Shown here: one piece after another, positions 15,687 to 24,743 of the stretch | Layout: each line of letters begins with the position of its first letter | Position numbering within the stretch: the first letter of the stretch is position 1 | Source: Acidovorax sp. NB1 | GTDB lineage: Bacteria > Pseudomonadota > Gammaproteobacteria > Burkholderiales > Burkholderiaceae_C | DNA: 64,000 bases | NCBI RefSeq assembly: GCF_005405905.1 | Contig: NZ_BJHU01000016.1 | Coordinates: forward strand, 1 to 64,000 | Direction: 5' to 3' | Position numbers and translations under genes: made by a program | The notes under the pieces: generated by a model | Told to the model about the DNA's origin: nothing | Database searches by the model: none | What the model saw: the letters and a program-made list of their open reading frames with translations, nothing else

Positions 15687-17312
15687 ATGAATCTCGCCTT
15701 GCTGCAGGTACAGGACCTGCATGTGCGCTTTGGCCCTAAAGAGGTGGTGCGTGGCGTCAACCTCCACATTGCCGCAGGCGAAAAGCTTGCCCTCGTGGGC
15801 GAGTCCGGCTCGGGTAAGACCATCACCGCGCTCAGCCTGCTGCGCCTGGTGGGCGATGCCACCATCACCGGTCAGGCCCACCTGCAAGGGCGTGGCGACC
15901 TGCTGGCATTGACCGAGCGCGAGATGCGCGGTGTGCGCGGCGACGACATTGCCATGGTGTTCCAGGAGCCCATGACCGCGCTCAATCCATTGATGACGAT
16001 TGGCGCGCAGATTGCCGAAATTTTGCAGCTCAAGCGCGGCCTCACAGGCGCCCAGTGCGCGCAGGCCACCATCGATCTGCTGGCACAAACGGGCATCCCC
16101 GAGCCCGCGCGCCGTGCCAACAGCTTTCCGCACCAGCTCAGCGGCGGCCAGCGCCAGCGCGCCATGATCGCCATGGCCCTGGCCAGCGCGCCCAAGCTGT
16201 TGCTGGCCGACGAGCCCACCACGGCGCTGGACGTGAGCCTGCGCGGGCAGATACTGGACTTGCTGAGCGACCTGCAACGTCAGACCGGCATGGCCGTGCT
16301 GCTCATCACGCACGACCTGAACCTGGTGCGCCGCTTTGCCGACCGCGTGGCCGTGATGGAGCAGGGCGTGCTGGTGGAGCAGGGCACCGTGGCCGATGTG
16401 TTTGGCGCCCCGCAGCATGCCTACACCCGCCGCCTGATCGCCAGCCAGCCGCGCCGCGATGTGGTCGAGGCCGACCCGCCTGCTGACACCGCGCCCGTGG
16501 TGCAGACGCAGGATCTGCGCGTGGCCTACCCCACGCCGCTGCCGGGCCTGAAGGGCTGGTTCCAAAAGGGCGAGTTTGTGGCGGTGCAGGGCGCCGCGCT
16601 GCAATTGCTGCCGGGGCAGACGCTGGGCGTGGTGGGCGAATCGGGCTCGGGCAAGTCCACGTTGGCCCAGGCCATCCTGGGGCTGTTGCCTGCCAAGGGG
16701 CAGTTGCAGGTGGGCGGCCAGGCGTGGCAGCAGCCCGCCATGCGCAACACGCCCACCAACCAGCAGTTGCGCCGCCGGGTGCAGGTGGTGTTTCAAGACC
16801 CGTTCTCGTCCCTGTCGCCGCGTCTCACGGTCGAGGAGATCGTGGGCGAAGGCCTGAAGGTGCACGAACCAACGTTGACCGTGGCCGAGCGCCGCAGCCG
16901 CGTGGAAGCCATGCTGGCCGAGGTGGGCCTGACCGAAGCGCAGTTCCCGCGCCTGCTGGCGCGCTATCCGCACGAATTCTCGGGCGGCCAGCGCCAGCGC
17001 CTGGCCATTGCGCGTGCCCTCATCGTGCAGCCGCAGGTGCTGGTGCTGGACGAACCCACCAGCGCCCTCGACGTGACCATCCAGCAGCAGGTGCTGGGCC
17101 TGTTGCAGCGCCTGCAAAAAGAAAAAGGCCTGAGCTACCTGCTCATCACCCACGATGTGGATGTGATCCGCGCCATGGCGCACGATGTGCTGGTGATGAA
17201 GGATGGCGCGGTGCTGGAAAGCGGCCCTGTGAATGTGGTGCTGGATGCGCCGCAACACCCCTACACGCAGCGCCTGGTGGCGGCTGCCAGCGCACCGGGC
17301 GTGGCGGGCTGA
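15687..17312 (+). CDS. yejF: Dual-domain oligopeptide ABC ATPase, YejF-like
   Basis: The protein (541 aa from ATG 15687) contains two complete ABC ATPase domains. The first has GESGSGKT, LSGGQRQR and LLLADEP; the second has GESGSGKS, FSGGQRQR and VLVLDEP. Each is followed by an oligopeptide-type tail (QHAYTRRLIASQP, QHPYTQRLVAA). It powers the YejBE channel, and the fused form is typical of YejF. A GTG at 15666 overlaps the yejE stop and gives a seven-residue extension, so coupling is possible. It ends the four-gene operon. Confidence 0.93.
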   Translation: MNLALLQVQDLHVRFGPKEVVRGVNLHIAAGEKLALVGESGSGKTITALSLLRLVGDATITGQAHLQGRGDLLALTEREMRGVRGDDIAMVFQEPMTALNPLMTIGAQIAEILQLKRGLTGAQCAQATIDLLAQTGIPEPARRANSFPHQLSGGQRQRAMIAMALASAPKLLLADEPTTALDVSLRGQILDLLSDLQRQTGMAVLLITHDLNLVRRFADRVAVMEQGVLVEQGTVADVFGAPQHAYTRRLIASQPRRDVVEADPPADTAPVVQTQDLRVAYPTPLPGLKGWFQKGEFVAVQGAALQLLPGQTLGVVGESGSGKSTLAQAILGLLPAKGQLQVGGQAWQQPAMRNTPTNQQLRRRVQVVFQDPFSSLSPRLTVEEIVGEGLKVHEPTLTVAERRSRVEAMLAEVGLTEAQFPRLLARYPHEFSGGQRQRLAIARALIVQPQVLVLDEPTSALDVTIQQQVLGLLQRLQKEKGLSYLLITHDVDVIRAMAHDVLVMKDGAVLESGPVNVVLDAPQHPYTQRLVAAASAPGVAG

Positions 17313-17438
17313 TGGACTGACGGGCTGGGGTGGCCTGTCAGCGTGCCCGCCCGCAGCATGCGGTTGCGCATGCTGCCCGGCCGTGGAAAGATGCCTGCAT
17401 CCCCCGCAACCCGCCAGCACATACCCGCCGCAGCCACC

Positions 17439-18056
17439 ATGCCACCAACCACCCCTGACTCCATGCCAGATCAGCTCCCCACCCTGCCAGGCTGCGGCGA
17501 CGTAGCGCCCCAGGTGGACCTGGGCGTGGTGTATCGCCAGGCCCACGCCCTGGTGGCTCCCGGTTCATGTGTGACCGCGCTGCACTTGGGCTCCGAGCAC
17601 AGTGAGCTTGCAACGGGGCAGGAGCCCACGAAGCCTTCGGCCACGCTGACGCTGGCCCTGGGCCAGCAGAAAACGGTGCGTGATTTTTTTCGCAGTGCTG
17701 TGCCGACACCGCTGGAGCTGGAAACCGCCATCGCCTGGGTCGAAGACGAGGTCTATGCGGCCCATGTGCGCCACCGCCAATGGGTGCCCGAGGGGCACAC
17801 AGCCTTGCTGTTATCCGTCGATCCGATGCTGCATGAGATCGCCACTTTGGCGGGCGTTGCGCCAGGGGCCGAGCGGGTGCTGACGCTGGAGGCCATGGAG
17901 CGGCTTTTCAACCGGCTCGCCGCAGTGGTGCAAGGCCGCCCTGCCGCGCATGAAGGGCTGCCCGCCAGCCCCGCTTTTGCGGCCAGCTTGCTGATCTTGC
18001 GCGAGCTGATGCACCACATGCCTTTTGCGCACATCACCTTGCTGGACAAACGGTAA
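17439..18056 (+). CDS. Hypothetical protein
   Basis: I do not recognise this protein (205 aa from ATG 17439; the frame opens with GTG at 17343). It is soluble, mostly helical and without a signal. Its most ordered segments are PTPLELETAIAWVEDEVY in the middle and LFNRLAAVVQGRP near the C-terminus, ending with LRELMHHMPFAHITLLD. It starts soon after the yej operon on the same strand but has its own gap of more than 100 bases. No start has a good ribosome site, so the N-terminus is uncertain. Confidence 0.6.
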   Translation: MPPTTPDSMPDQLPTLPGCGDVAPQVDLGVVYRQAHALVAPGSCVTALHLGSEHSELATGQEPTKPSATLTLALGQQKTVRDFFRSAVPTPLELETAIAWVEDEVYAAHVRHRQWVPEGHTALLLSVDPMLHEIATLAGVAPGAERVLTLEAMERLFNRLAAVVQGRPAAHEGLPASPAFAASLLILRELMHHMPFAHITLLDKR

Positions 18057-18132
18057 GTGCCGTTAAAGGGGGCGCGGCGGGGGAGCGCCGGTGCGACACC
18101 CGCTGGAGTCGCCGCTGTGGGCTGCGGGCCCT

Positions 18133-18495
18133 TCAGGCAAAGGTATCGACGGACTCCCCCAGCCCTGGCGCGGGGCGGGTGCGGTGTGTGCCGCCGACAG
18201 ACGCCTGCCGGTCTGCCCGGGCCCGCTGTTGGGCCTGTTGCTGCGCCTGCATTCTGTCCACCTGCTCCTGCTGCGTCTGGCGCTGGATGGCGGCAATCTG
18301 CTGCTGCACCATCTGGATCTGCGCCTGCAGCAGCTTCGCCTTCGCCTGCTTGGCCTTGGTCTCCATGTTCTGCCCGGCCAAGCTGCGCAGTTCGTTGGTC
18401 AGCTCGCGCAGCTGCTTTTGCAGTTTGTTGATGTCGCTGGCGGCGCTGGCGCTGGACGCGGCGCCCGAAGACGAGGTGGCACTGGATATCTGCAT
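18133..18495 (-). CDS. FlxA-like coiled-coil protein
   Basis: The 120-aa protein has a Ser/Ala-rich start followed by a long Gln-rich coiled coil (INKLQKQLRELTNELRSLA ... QAQIQMVQQQIAAIQRQ), the layout of FlxA-like proteins. FlxA in E. coli is under flagellar sigma-factor control, but its function is unclear. No flagellar genes are in the window. It lies between an unknown gene and a LysR regulator, with about 75-90 bases on each side. Confidence 0.65.
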   Translation of the reverse strand: MQISSATSSSGAASSASAASDINKLQKQLRELTNELRSLAGQNMETKAKQAKAKLLQAQIQMVQQQIAAIQRQTQQEQVDRMQAQQQAQQRARADRQASVGGTHRTRPAPGLGESVDTFA

Positions 18496-18584
18496 GCCGC
18501 TTTATCGGCAATTCGGCGGCAATCTCAAGGGTTGCGCTGGCGCATGGTGCTGGTCCTGGTGCCCCACCGTGTGCCCTGGGCGCG

Positions 18585-19484
18585 TCATGCCGGTCGCGGC
18601 GCCGCAAACCAGTCCCGCAGGAAGTCTGCCAGCGCCCGCGTCTTGGCCGACAGGTCGCTGCGCGTGGGGTACACCAGCGTCACGTCGGCCGCAGGCGGGG
18701 CCCACGCGGACAGCACGCGCACAAGGCGGCCTGCGGCCAGGTGGGCCGCCACGTCCCATTCGGAGCGCATGAGCACGCCGTGGCCCTCCAGGGCCCAGGT
18801 GGTGGCGGCGGCGCCGTCGTTGGTGCTGAGCATGCCGCGCACCTTCACGGTTTCCTGCCGCTCGCCCTGGTGCAGGTGCCAGGTGCCATAGGTCTCGTCG
18901 CTCTCGCGGATCACGATGCACTGGTGGGCCAGCAGGTCGGCCGGCTGGGCGGGCTCGCCGGCCTGGGCCAGGTAGGTGGGCGATGCGCAGAGCAGCCGCT
19001 GGTTGGCCATCAGCCGCCGTGCCGTGAGGCGCGAGTCCGGCAGGTCGCCAAAGCGCACGGCCGCGTCAAAGCCTTGCTCCACCAGGTTCACGGTGCGGTC
19101 CGTCAGGTGCAGCTGCACTTCCACCTCGGGGTAGGCGCGGGCAAAGGCCGACAGCGCGGGCGCGATGTGCACGCGGCCGAAACCCAGCGTGGAGGCCAGT
19201 TTGATCAGCCCCCGGGGCGAGCTGCGGGCGCCGGCCACCGTGCGCTCCAGCGCCTCCAGGTCGCCCAGGATGCGGGCGCCGTCGAGCAGGTAGGTCTCGC
19301 CCTCGGGCGTGAGGCGGATGCGTCGGGTCGTGCGGTGCAGCAGGCGCACGCCCAGGCGGTGCTCCAGCTGCGCCAGGCGCCGGCTCACCGCCGGCGGGGT
19401 GATGCCCATCTGCTGCGCGGCCGCCGCCAGGCTGCCTTCCTTCATGAGCAGCGCAAAAAAGCGCAGGTCAGAAAAGCCGTCCAT
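18585..19484 (-). CDS. LysR-family transcriptional regulator
   Basis: The 299-aa protein has an N-terminal winged HTH (FFALLMKEGSLAAAAQQMG, followed by PPAVSRRLAQLEHRLGVRLLHRTTR) and a periplasmic-binding-like effector domain from about 90. It is divergent from the Bug binding protein at 19599 and very probably controls that catabolic cluster in response to its substrate. The 19485-19598 intergenic region is AT-richer and holds the divergent promoters; I do not pick out one convincing palindrome there. Confidence 0.93.
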   Translation of the reverse strand: MDGFSDLRFFALLMKEGSLAAAAQQMGITPPAVSRRLAQLEHRLGVRLLHRTTRRIRLTPEGETYLLDGARILGDLEALERTVAGARSSPRGLIKLASTLGFGRVHIAPALSAFARAYPEVEVQLHLTDRTVNLVEQGFDAAVRFGDLPDSRLTARRLMANQRLLCASPTYLAQAGEPAQPADLLAHQCIVIRESDETYGTWHLHQGERQETVKVRGMLSTNDGAAATTWALEGHGVLMRSEWDVAAHLAAGRLVRVLSAWAPPAADVTLVYPTRSDLSAKTRALADFLRDWFAAPRPA

Positions 19485-19598
19485 GGGTGCTTGATTCGTG
19501 CGTTGAATTTATGAATGAAGTAATTTTGACGGTATTTATGGCTTTGGACATCACTCCTAAGATCCCAACCACAACACATACCGCAGGAGACAAGCCCC

Positions 19599-20615
19599 AT
19601 GACGACACTTCCGACGCTCCGCCGCCGCCTGGCCAATGCCACTGTGGCTAGCGTGGCTGCTGTGGCAGCCGCCACGCTGGCCCTGCTGGCGGCCCCCGCC
19701 GCCCTGGCCCAAGGCGCGGCCTACCCCGGCAAGGCCATCAAGCTGGTCGTGCCCTACGCCCCGGGCGGCAGCGCGGACATCGCTGCGCGGATGGTGACGG
19801 ACGAATGGGGCAAGGCCCTGGGCGGCTCGCTGTTCATCGAGAACAAGGGCGGTGCGGGCGGCAACATCGGCGTGGACATGGTCGCCAAGGCGCAGCCCGA
19901 CGGCTACACCATCGGCCTGCAAACGGTGTCGCTGGCCATCAACCCCGCCCTCACGGCCCGGATGCCCTACGACACCCTGAAGGACCTCGTGCCCATCGGC
20001 ATGGTGGCCAGCTCTCAGCACGTGCTGGTGGTCAACAACGCGGTGCCGGCCAAGAACCTCAAGGAGCTGCTTGCGCTGCTCAAGGCCAAGCCGGGCCATT
20101 ACACCTACGGCTCGGCCGGGCCGGGCAGCACCTTTCACATGTCGGCCGAGCTGTTCAAGGCCGTGGCGGGCACGCCCATCGTCCATATTCCGTACCGTGG
20201 CGGCGGCCCGGCCATGATCGACACCATGTCGGGCCAGGTGGCGATGAGCTTCCCCGTGCTGTCGGCCGCGCAGCCGCATGTGCAGGCCGGCAAGCTGCGC
20301 GCCCTGGGCGTTACCGGCACGAAGCGCTCTGCGCTGATGCCCGATGTGCCCACCATTGCCGAGGCGGGCCTGCCGGGCTATGCGTTTGAAACCTGGTTCA
20401 TCGTGTTCGCGCCGGCCGGCACGCCCAAGCCCATCATCGAGCGGCTCAACACCACGCTGAACCAGGCACTGGGCACCCCCGCGCTCAAGGAGCGCATGGC
20501 CAAGGACGGCTTCGACCCCATTCCCTCGACCCCCGAGCAGGCCCGCGTCCGGCTGGAGACGGAGATGCCGCAATGGGCCAAGCTCATCAAGGAGCGCGGC
20601 ATCACGGCCGAATAG
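19599..20615 (+). CDS. Bug-family periplasmic binding protein (TTT type)
   Basis: The 338-aa protein has a Sec signal ending APAALAQ near 37 and the Bug fold: YPGKAIKLVVPYAPGGSAD at the mature N-terminus, the carboxylate-binding loop, GSAGPGSTFHMSAELF, and IVHIPYRGGGPAM. It should bind a small carboxylic acid in the periplasm. No TctA or TctB membrane component is nearby, so it is one of the orphan Bug proteins common in this family. A CAGGAGAC site precedes the start. It heads an operon with a hydrolase and LeuCD-type dehydratase. Confidence 0.92.
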   Translation: MTTLPTLRRRLANATVASVAAVAAATLALLAAPAALAQGAAYPGKAIKLVVPYAPGGSADIAARMVTDEWGKALGGSLFIENKGGAGGNIGVDMVAKAQPDGYTIGLQTVSLAINPALTARMPYDTLKDLVPIGMVASSQHVLVVNNAVPAKNLKELLALLKAKPGHYTYGSAGPGSTFHMSAELFKAVAGTPIVHIPYRGGGPAMIDTMSGQVAMSFPVLSAAQPHVQAGKLRALGVTGTKRSALMPDVPTIAEAGLPGYAFETWFIVFAPAGTPKPIIERLNTTLNQALGTPALKERMAKDGFDPIPSTPEQARVRLETEMPQWAKLIKERGITAE

Positions 20616-20632
20616 ACCACTGCGACGACACC

Positions 20633-21541
20633 ATGACCATGACCACGACCCCGCTCTTCCCCGGCTTCAATGCCCACCGCCTGCCCACGCCCGACGGCCA
20701 GCACATCCATGCACTGGTCGGCGGCACGGGCCCGGCCTTGCTGCTGCTGCACGGCCACCCGCAGACATCGGCCATCTGGCACAAGGTGGCGCCCTTGCTG
20801 GCGCAGCACTTCACGCTGGTGCTGGCGGATCTGCGGGGCTACGGCGACTCGGCCAAGCCCGCCGGCGATGCCGAACACCTGCTCTACAGCAAGCGCACCA
20901 TGGCCGCCGACATGCTGGCCGCCATGCAGCACCTGGGCCATGCGCGCTTTGCCGTGCTGGCCCACGACCGCGGCGCCCGCGTGGCGCACCGCCTGGCGGC
21001 CGACCACCCCGAGGCGGTCTCGCGCATGGTGCTGCTGGACATCGCGCCCACCCTGGCCATGTACGAGCAGACCAGCCAGGCCTTCGCCCGCGCCTACTGG
21101 CACTGGTTCTTCCTGATCCAGCCCGCGCCGCTGCCCGAGCGCCTGATCGAGGCCGACCCCGCCGCCTACGTGCGCGACGTGATGGGCCGGCGCAGCGCCG
21201 GCCTGGCGCCGTTCGACCCACGGGCCCTGGCCGAGTACGTGCGCTGCCTGGGCCTGCCGGGCGCGGCCCACGGCGTCTGCGAGGACTACCGTGCCGCCGC
21301 CGGCATTGACCTGGTGCACGACAGGGCCGACCGCGATGCGGGCCGCCAGCTCGCCATGCCGCTCCTGGCCCTGTGGGGCGAGCAAGGCGTGGTGCACCAG
21401 TGCTTCAAGCCGCTTGCAGAGTGGCAGCGCGTGGCGGCCGACGTGCGCGGCCACCCGCTGCCCTGCGGCCACTACATCGCCGAAGAGGCGCCCGAGGCGC
21501 TGCTCGACGCCGCCTTGCCGTTCCTTCTTGCCGGCCGGTAA
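20633..21541 (+). CDS. Haloacetate (fluoroacetate) dehalogenase-type alpha/beta hydrolase
   Basis: The 302-aa protein has the alpha/beta-hydrolase fold with an Asp nucleophile. HDRGARVAHR places Asp112, Arg113 and Arg116 as in fluoroacetate dehalogenases; YWHWFF gives His157 and Trp158, the halide-pocket pair; a Tyr in CEDYRA is also conserved; and GHYIAEE holds the His. HGHPQTS forms the oxyanion loop. These are the residues used for C-F or C-Cl hydrolysis of short haloacids, but related enzymes act as epoxide hydrolases or esterases. It lies between the Bug protein and the LeuC-like gene, so a short-chain acid pathway is likely. Confidence 0.8.
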   Translation: MTMTTTPLFPGFNAHRLPTPDGQHIHALVGGTGPALLLLHGHPQTSAIWHKVAPLLAQHFTLVLADLRGYGDSAKPAGDAEHLLYSKRTMAADMLAAMQHLGHARFAVLAHDRGARVAHRLAADHPEAVSRMVLLDIAPTLAMYEQTSQAFARAYWHWFFLIQPAPLPERLIEADPAAYVRDVMGRRSAGLAPFDPRALAEYVRCLGLPGAAHGVCEDYRAAAGIDLVHDRADRDAGRQLAMPLLALWGEQGVVHQCFKPLAEWQRVAADVRGHPLPCGHYIAEEAPEALLDAALPFLLAGR

Positions 21542-21565
21542 CAGCACACAAAAACACACACCACG

Positions 21566-22990
21566 ATGACCATGACCACCCCCTCCACGCTCTACCAGAA
21601 GCTGGTCGCGTCGCACACCGTCGCCGTTCTCGATGAACAGAACGTGCTGCTCTTTTGCGACCTGCACCTGATGAACGAATACACCAGCCCCCAGGCCTTC
21701 GCCGGCCTGCACGAGGCCGGGCGCGGCGTGCCCGTGCCGGGGCAGAACGTGGCGGTGGTGAGCCACATCATCCCCACCCACCCCGTGCGCTGGCGCACCA
21801 TCCAGGACCCGCCCTCGGCCCTGCAGGCCAGCAACCTCAAGGCCAACTGCGACCGCCACCACATCCCGCTGTTCGACACCAACGACCCGCTGCAGGGCAT
21901 CGAGCACGTGATCGCGCCCGAGCACGGCATGGTGCGCCCGGGCATGGTCATCATTTGCGGCGACAGCCACACCACCACCTACGGCGCGCTGGGGGCGCTG
22001 GGTTTCGGCATCGGCACGTCCGAGGTGGAGCATGTGCTGGCCACGCAAACCCTGGTCTATCGCCTGGCCAAGGACATGCGCATCCGCGTGGATGGCCGTC
22101 TGCCCACGGGCACCACGGCCAAGGACCTGATCCTTCTCATCATCAGCCGCATCGGTGCGCAGGGCGCGCGCGGCTTTGTCGTCGAATTCAGCGGCAGCGC
22201 CATCAGCGCGTTGTCGGTGGAGGCGCGCTTCACGCTGTGCAACATGGCGGTGGAAGCGGGTGCGCGCGGCGCGCTGATCGCCCCGGATGCCACCGCCATC
22301 GACTACGTGCTGGCCAAGGCCCCCGACATCACCGGCGGCGTGCGCGAGCAGGCCCTGGCCCACTGGGCCACGCTGCACTGCGACGAAGATGCCGTGTTCG
22401 ACGTGGAGCACGTGTTCGACGCGGCCGAGGTGGCCCCCTTCGTCACCTGGGGCACCAGCCCCGACCAGGCCATGGCCGTCAACGCCACCGTGCCCCGGCC
22501 CGAGGACATCACCGACGCCGTGCAGCGCGGCAGCGCCGAGCAGGCCCTGCGCTACACGGCCCTGTCCGCCGGCCAGCCGCTGGCGGGCGTGGCGGTGCAG
22601 CACGTGTTCATCGGCTCGTGCACCAACGCCCGCATCGAAGACCTGCGCGAGGTGGACCGCATCGTCGGCAGCCGCCGCGTGGCCCCGGGCGTGCGCGCGA
22701 TGGTCGTGCCCGGCTCGGGCGCGGTGAAGGCCCAGGCCGAGGCCGAAGGCATCGCCGCGCGCCTGGTGGCGGCCGGCTTCGAATGGCGCCGGCCCGGCTG
22801 CTCCATGTGCCTGGCCATGAACGACGACGTGCTGGCCCCGGGCCAGCGCTGCGCCTCCACCACCAACCGCAATTTCGAAGGCCGCCAGGGCAGGGGGGCG
22901 ATCACGCACCTGATGAGCCCGGCCATGGCCGCCGCCGCGGCCGTCACCGGCTGCATCACCGACGTCAGAACCCTGGAGGTGACTGCATGA
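21566..22990 (+). CDS. leuC: LeuC-type dehydratase large subunit (paralogue in a catabolic operon)
   Basis: The 474-aa aconitase-superfamily protein has the three iron-sulfur Cys ligands expected (IGSCTNARIEDLR and PGCSMCLAM) and GDSHTTTYGALGALGFGIGTSEVEH. The family interconverts hydroxy-diacids through a 4Fe-4S-assisted dehydration. Its position with a Bug protein and a haloacetate-dehalogenase-like hydrolase under LysR control argues for a catabolic dehydratase (for example of a malate or citramalate analogue) rather than leucine biosynthesis. That role is inference; no leuB or leuA is nearby. The stop overlaps the leuD start (ATGA). Confidence 0.88.
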   Translation: MTMTTPSTLYQKLVASHTVAVLDEQNVLLFCDLHLMNEYTSPQAFAGLHEAGRGVPVPGQNVAVVSHIIPTHPVRWRTIQDPPSALQASNLKANCDRHHIPLFDTNDPLQGIEHVIAPEHGMVRPGMVIICGDSHTTTYGALGALGFGIGTSEVEHVLATQTLVYRLAKDMRIRVDGRLPTGTTAKDLILLIISRIGAQGARGFVVEFSGSAISALSVEARFTLCNMAVEAGARGALIAPDATAIDYVLAKAPDITGGVREQALAHWATLHCDEDAVFDVEHVFDAAEVAPFVTWGTSPDQAMAVNATVPRPEDITDAVQRGSAEQALRYTALSAGQPLAGVAVQHVFIGSCTNARIEDLREVDRIVGSRRVAPGVRAMVVPGSGAVKAQAEAEGIAARLVAAGFEWRRPGCSMCLAMNDDVLAPGQRCASTTNRNFEGRQGRGAITHLMSPAMAAAAAVTGCITDVRTLEVTA

Positions 22991-23655
22991 GCGCCGACAA
23001 CACCAACACCACCTTGCGCGGCAGGGCCGCACTGCTCGACATCGCCAACCTGGACACCGACCAGATCATGCCCAAGCAGTTCCTGCGCGGCATCGACAAA
23101 TCGGGCCTGGCGCCGGGCCTGCTGTACGACCTGCGCTTTGACGGCGCCGGGCAGCCGCGCGAAGACTTCGTGCTCAACCAGCCAGCGTTTGCCGGCACCG
23201 ATGTGCTGCTGGCGGGCAGCAACTATGGCTGCGGCTCCAGCCGCGAGCATGCCGTGTGGGGCATGCAGCAGTACGGCTTCAAGGCCGTGGTGGCGTCGAG
23301 CTTTGGCGAGATCTTCTACTCCAACGCCATGAACAACCGCCTGCTGCTGGCGATGGTGAGCGAGGACGATGCCCAGGCCTTCATGCGCGAGGCCCGTGCC
23401 ACCCAGGGGCCACTGGCGATGGAGATCGATGTGGAGCAGCGCCAGGTGCGCACGGCAGGGCACAGCGCACCGTTCACCATCTCCGAGCGGCACCGGCGCA
23501 TGTTCATCGACGGCCTGGATGTGATCGGTGCCTCGTTGACCTACGGGGACCAGATCACGGCGTTTGCCCAGCGCCACTGGGAGGCCCAGCCCTGGGTGAA
23601 GGATGTCGCGCGGCGCACGCGTGAGCGCCTTGCTGCGGCGGCCGGCCCGGCTTGA
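22987..23655 (+). CDS. leuD: LeuD-type dehydratase small subunit
   Basis: The 222-aa swivel-domain subunit has LDTDQIMPKQFLR at the N-terminus, GSNYGCGSSREHA for substrate binding, and the C-terminal ITAFAQRHWEAQPWV. It starts at the ATG overlapping the leuC stop; a much longer frame on this strand is an accidental reading of leuC. It completes the heterodimer with the large subunit. It ends the cluster 35 bases before a 31-bp tandem repeat. Confidence 0.9.
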   Translation: MSADNTNTTLRGRAALLDIANLDTDQIMPKQFLRGIDKSGLAPGLLYDLRFDGAGQPREDFVLNQPAFAGTDVLLAGSNYGCGSSREHAVWGMQQYGFKAVVASSFGEIFYSNAMNNRLLLAMVSEDDAQAFMREARATQGPLAMEIDVEQRQVRTAGHSAPFTISERHRRMFIDGLDVIGASLTYGDQITAFAQRHWEAQPWVKDVARRTRERLAAAAGPA

Positions 23656-23690
23656 GGGGACGAGGCGGCCGGGCCGCACGGCCCGCGTGC

Positions 23691-23783
23691 CTGGCTACCT
23701 GGCGGCAGACTTGGCCGCCTGCTGGCTACCTGGCGGCAGACTTGGCCGCCTGCTGGCTACCTGGCGGCAGACTTGGCCGCCTG
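23691..23783. repeat. Three tandem copies of a 31-bp unit at a gene 3' end
   Basis: Exact copies at 23691-23721, 23722-23752 and 23753-23783 each contain, on the minus strand, codons for QAAKSAAR followed by a TAG stop. The last copy is the real 3' end of the PhnD-like gene, so the other two look like local duplications of that end. There are no spacers between units, so it is not a CRISPR array. Confidence 0.9.
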
Positions 23784-24743
23784 CGCCGCCTTCTGGGTCT
23801 TGTTGTAGACCTCCATCACGGTGGAGAAGTCACGCTCGAAGTTGATGGGCAAGAAAGTGTCGTTGCCCGGCAGCAGCTGGCGCAGCTTGGGCGAGAAGCT
23901 GTAGCTGTACGAGCACTTCTTCACGCGCGCCTGCAGCTCGGGCGACACGTCCTTGCCCAGGGTCCAGGTCTCGGTCATGAAGGGCGGGCTCTCCCACAGC
24001 GTGCGGATGCTCGATCCCTTCACGTCGCCCTTGACCACCATGCGCTGGTACAGGTCGCTGGCCACGGCTGCGGCGGGGTAGAAGCCGTGCATCACGCCGG
24101 TCACCGAGCGCTCGTGTCCGTTGGAGAACACCACCTCGTAGTTCTGGTCCGGCACCAGCCCGATGGCCGGGAACAGTGCGCGCGGCGCCAGGTTGCCCGA
24201 GTTGGATGTGGGTGTGGAATGGGCAATCTTCTTGCCGATAAGGTCTTTGGGCTCCTTGAAAGGGCTGTCCACGCGCGAGATCAGGATCAGCGTGTAGGAA
24301 TTGCGTTTGCCGCTGGCCTTGTTGCCGGGCACACCAAACGGGGCGGGTTGGCCAGCACCCACCAACTGGGGCACCAAGCCGGGGTTGACCTGCGCCAGCT
24401 GCGCCTTGCCGGTGAGTAGGCTGTCGATCAGTTCCTTTTCGCCCAGCACATCGATGTTGGTGCTCTTCTCCAGCGATTCGCCCTGCTGGTTCTGCAGATC
24501 GACGTTGCCGCAGCGTGCCAGGTGGTTGAAGTAGTCGCCCCACAGCAACATGGTCTCGGCCTTGGCATAGGTCTTGGGCATGGCTACCACCAGCTTTTCA
24601 CGCGGGCTGTTGGTGAACTGGCTGGCGGCTTGTGCCGCAGCTGCGGGCCTGGCCGGTGCGGCGCGCTCAGTTTGCGCAGCCGCAGGGCCCAGCGTGAGCG
24701 CAGCGCCAGACAGCAAGGCATAGAAACGGGCGTTGAATCGCAT
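23757..24743 (-). CDS. Periplasmic PhnD-like phosphate/phosphonate binding protein
   Basis: The 328-aa protein has a Sec signal ending LGPAAAQ near 24 and a PhnD/SsuA-like binding fold. Recognisable parts are LVVAMPKTYAKAE at the mature start, GKAQLAQVNPGLV, SPFKEPKDLIGKKIAHSTPTSNSGNLAPR, and SNGHERSVTGVMHGFYPAAAVASD. Such proteins feed phosphonate or phosphite ABC transporters, but no phnC or phnE is in the window. The start has GGAGAGG upstream. The stop lies in the third copy of a 31-bp tandem repeat whose earlier copies sit downstream. Confidence 0.8.
   Translation of the reverse strand: MRFNARFYALLSGAALTLGPAAAQTERAAPARPAAAAQAASQFTNSPREKLVVAMPKTYAKAETMLLWGDYFNHLARCGNVDLQNQQGESLEKSTNIDVLGEKELIDSLLTGKAQLAQVNPGLVPQLVGAGQPAPFGVPGNKASGKRNSYTLILISRVDSPFKEPKDLIGKKIAHSTPTSNSGNLAPRALFPAIGLVPDQNYEVVFSNGHERSVTGVMHGFYPAAAVASDLYQRMVVKGDVKGSSIRTLWESPPFMTETWTLGKDVSPELQARVKKCSYSYSFSPKLRQLLPGNDTFLPINFERDFSTVMEVYNKTQKAAQAAKSAAR

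Noticed and set aside
21655-22986. Upstream extension of the leuD reading frame (666 aa in all)
   Set aside because: The extension overlaps leuC in another frame and is His/Arg/Gly-rich without motifs; only the part from 22987 is LeuD.
20378-23032. 884-aa open frame on the minus strand opposite the catabolic cluster
   Set aside because: It is Gly/His/Arg/Ala-rich, has no domain and lies opposite the LeuCD and hydrolase genes; it is a GC-rich shadow frame. The same applies to 6651-8756, 15678-17546, 27526-29754, 50370-53030, 57803-59779 and 61646-63904 on the minus strand.
23691-23783. Three 31-bp repeats considered as a CRISPR array
   Set aside because: The units are directly adjacent with no spacers, and the unit is a gene 3' end.
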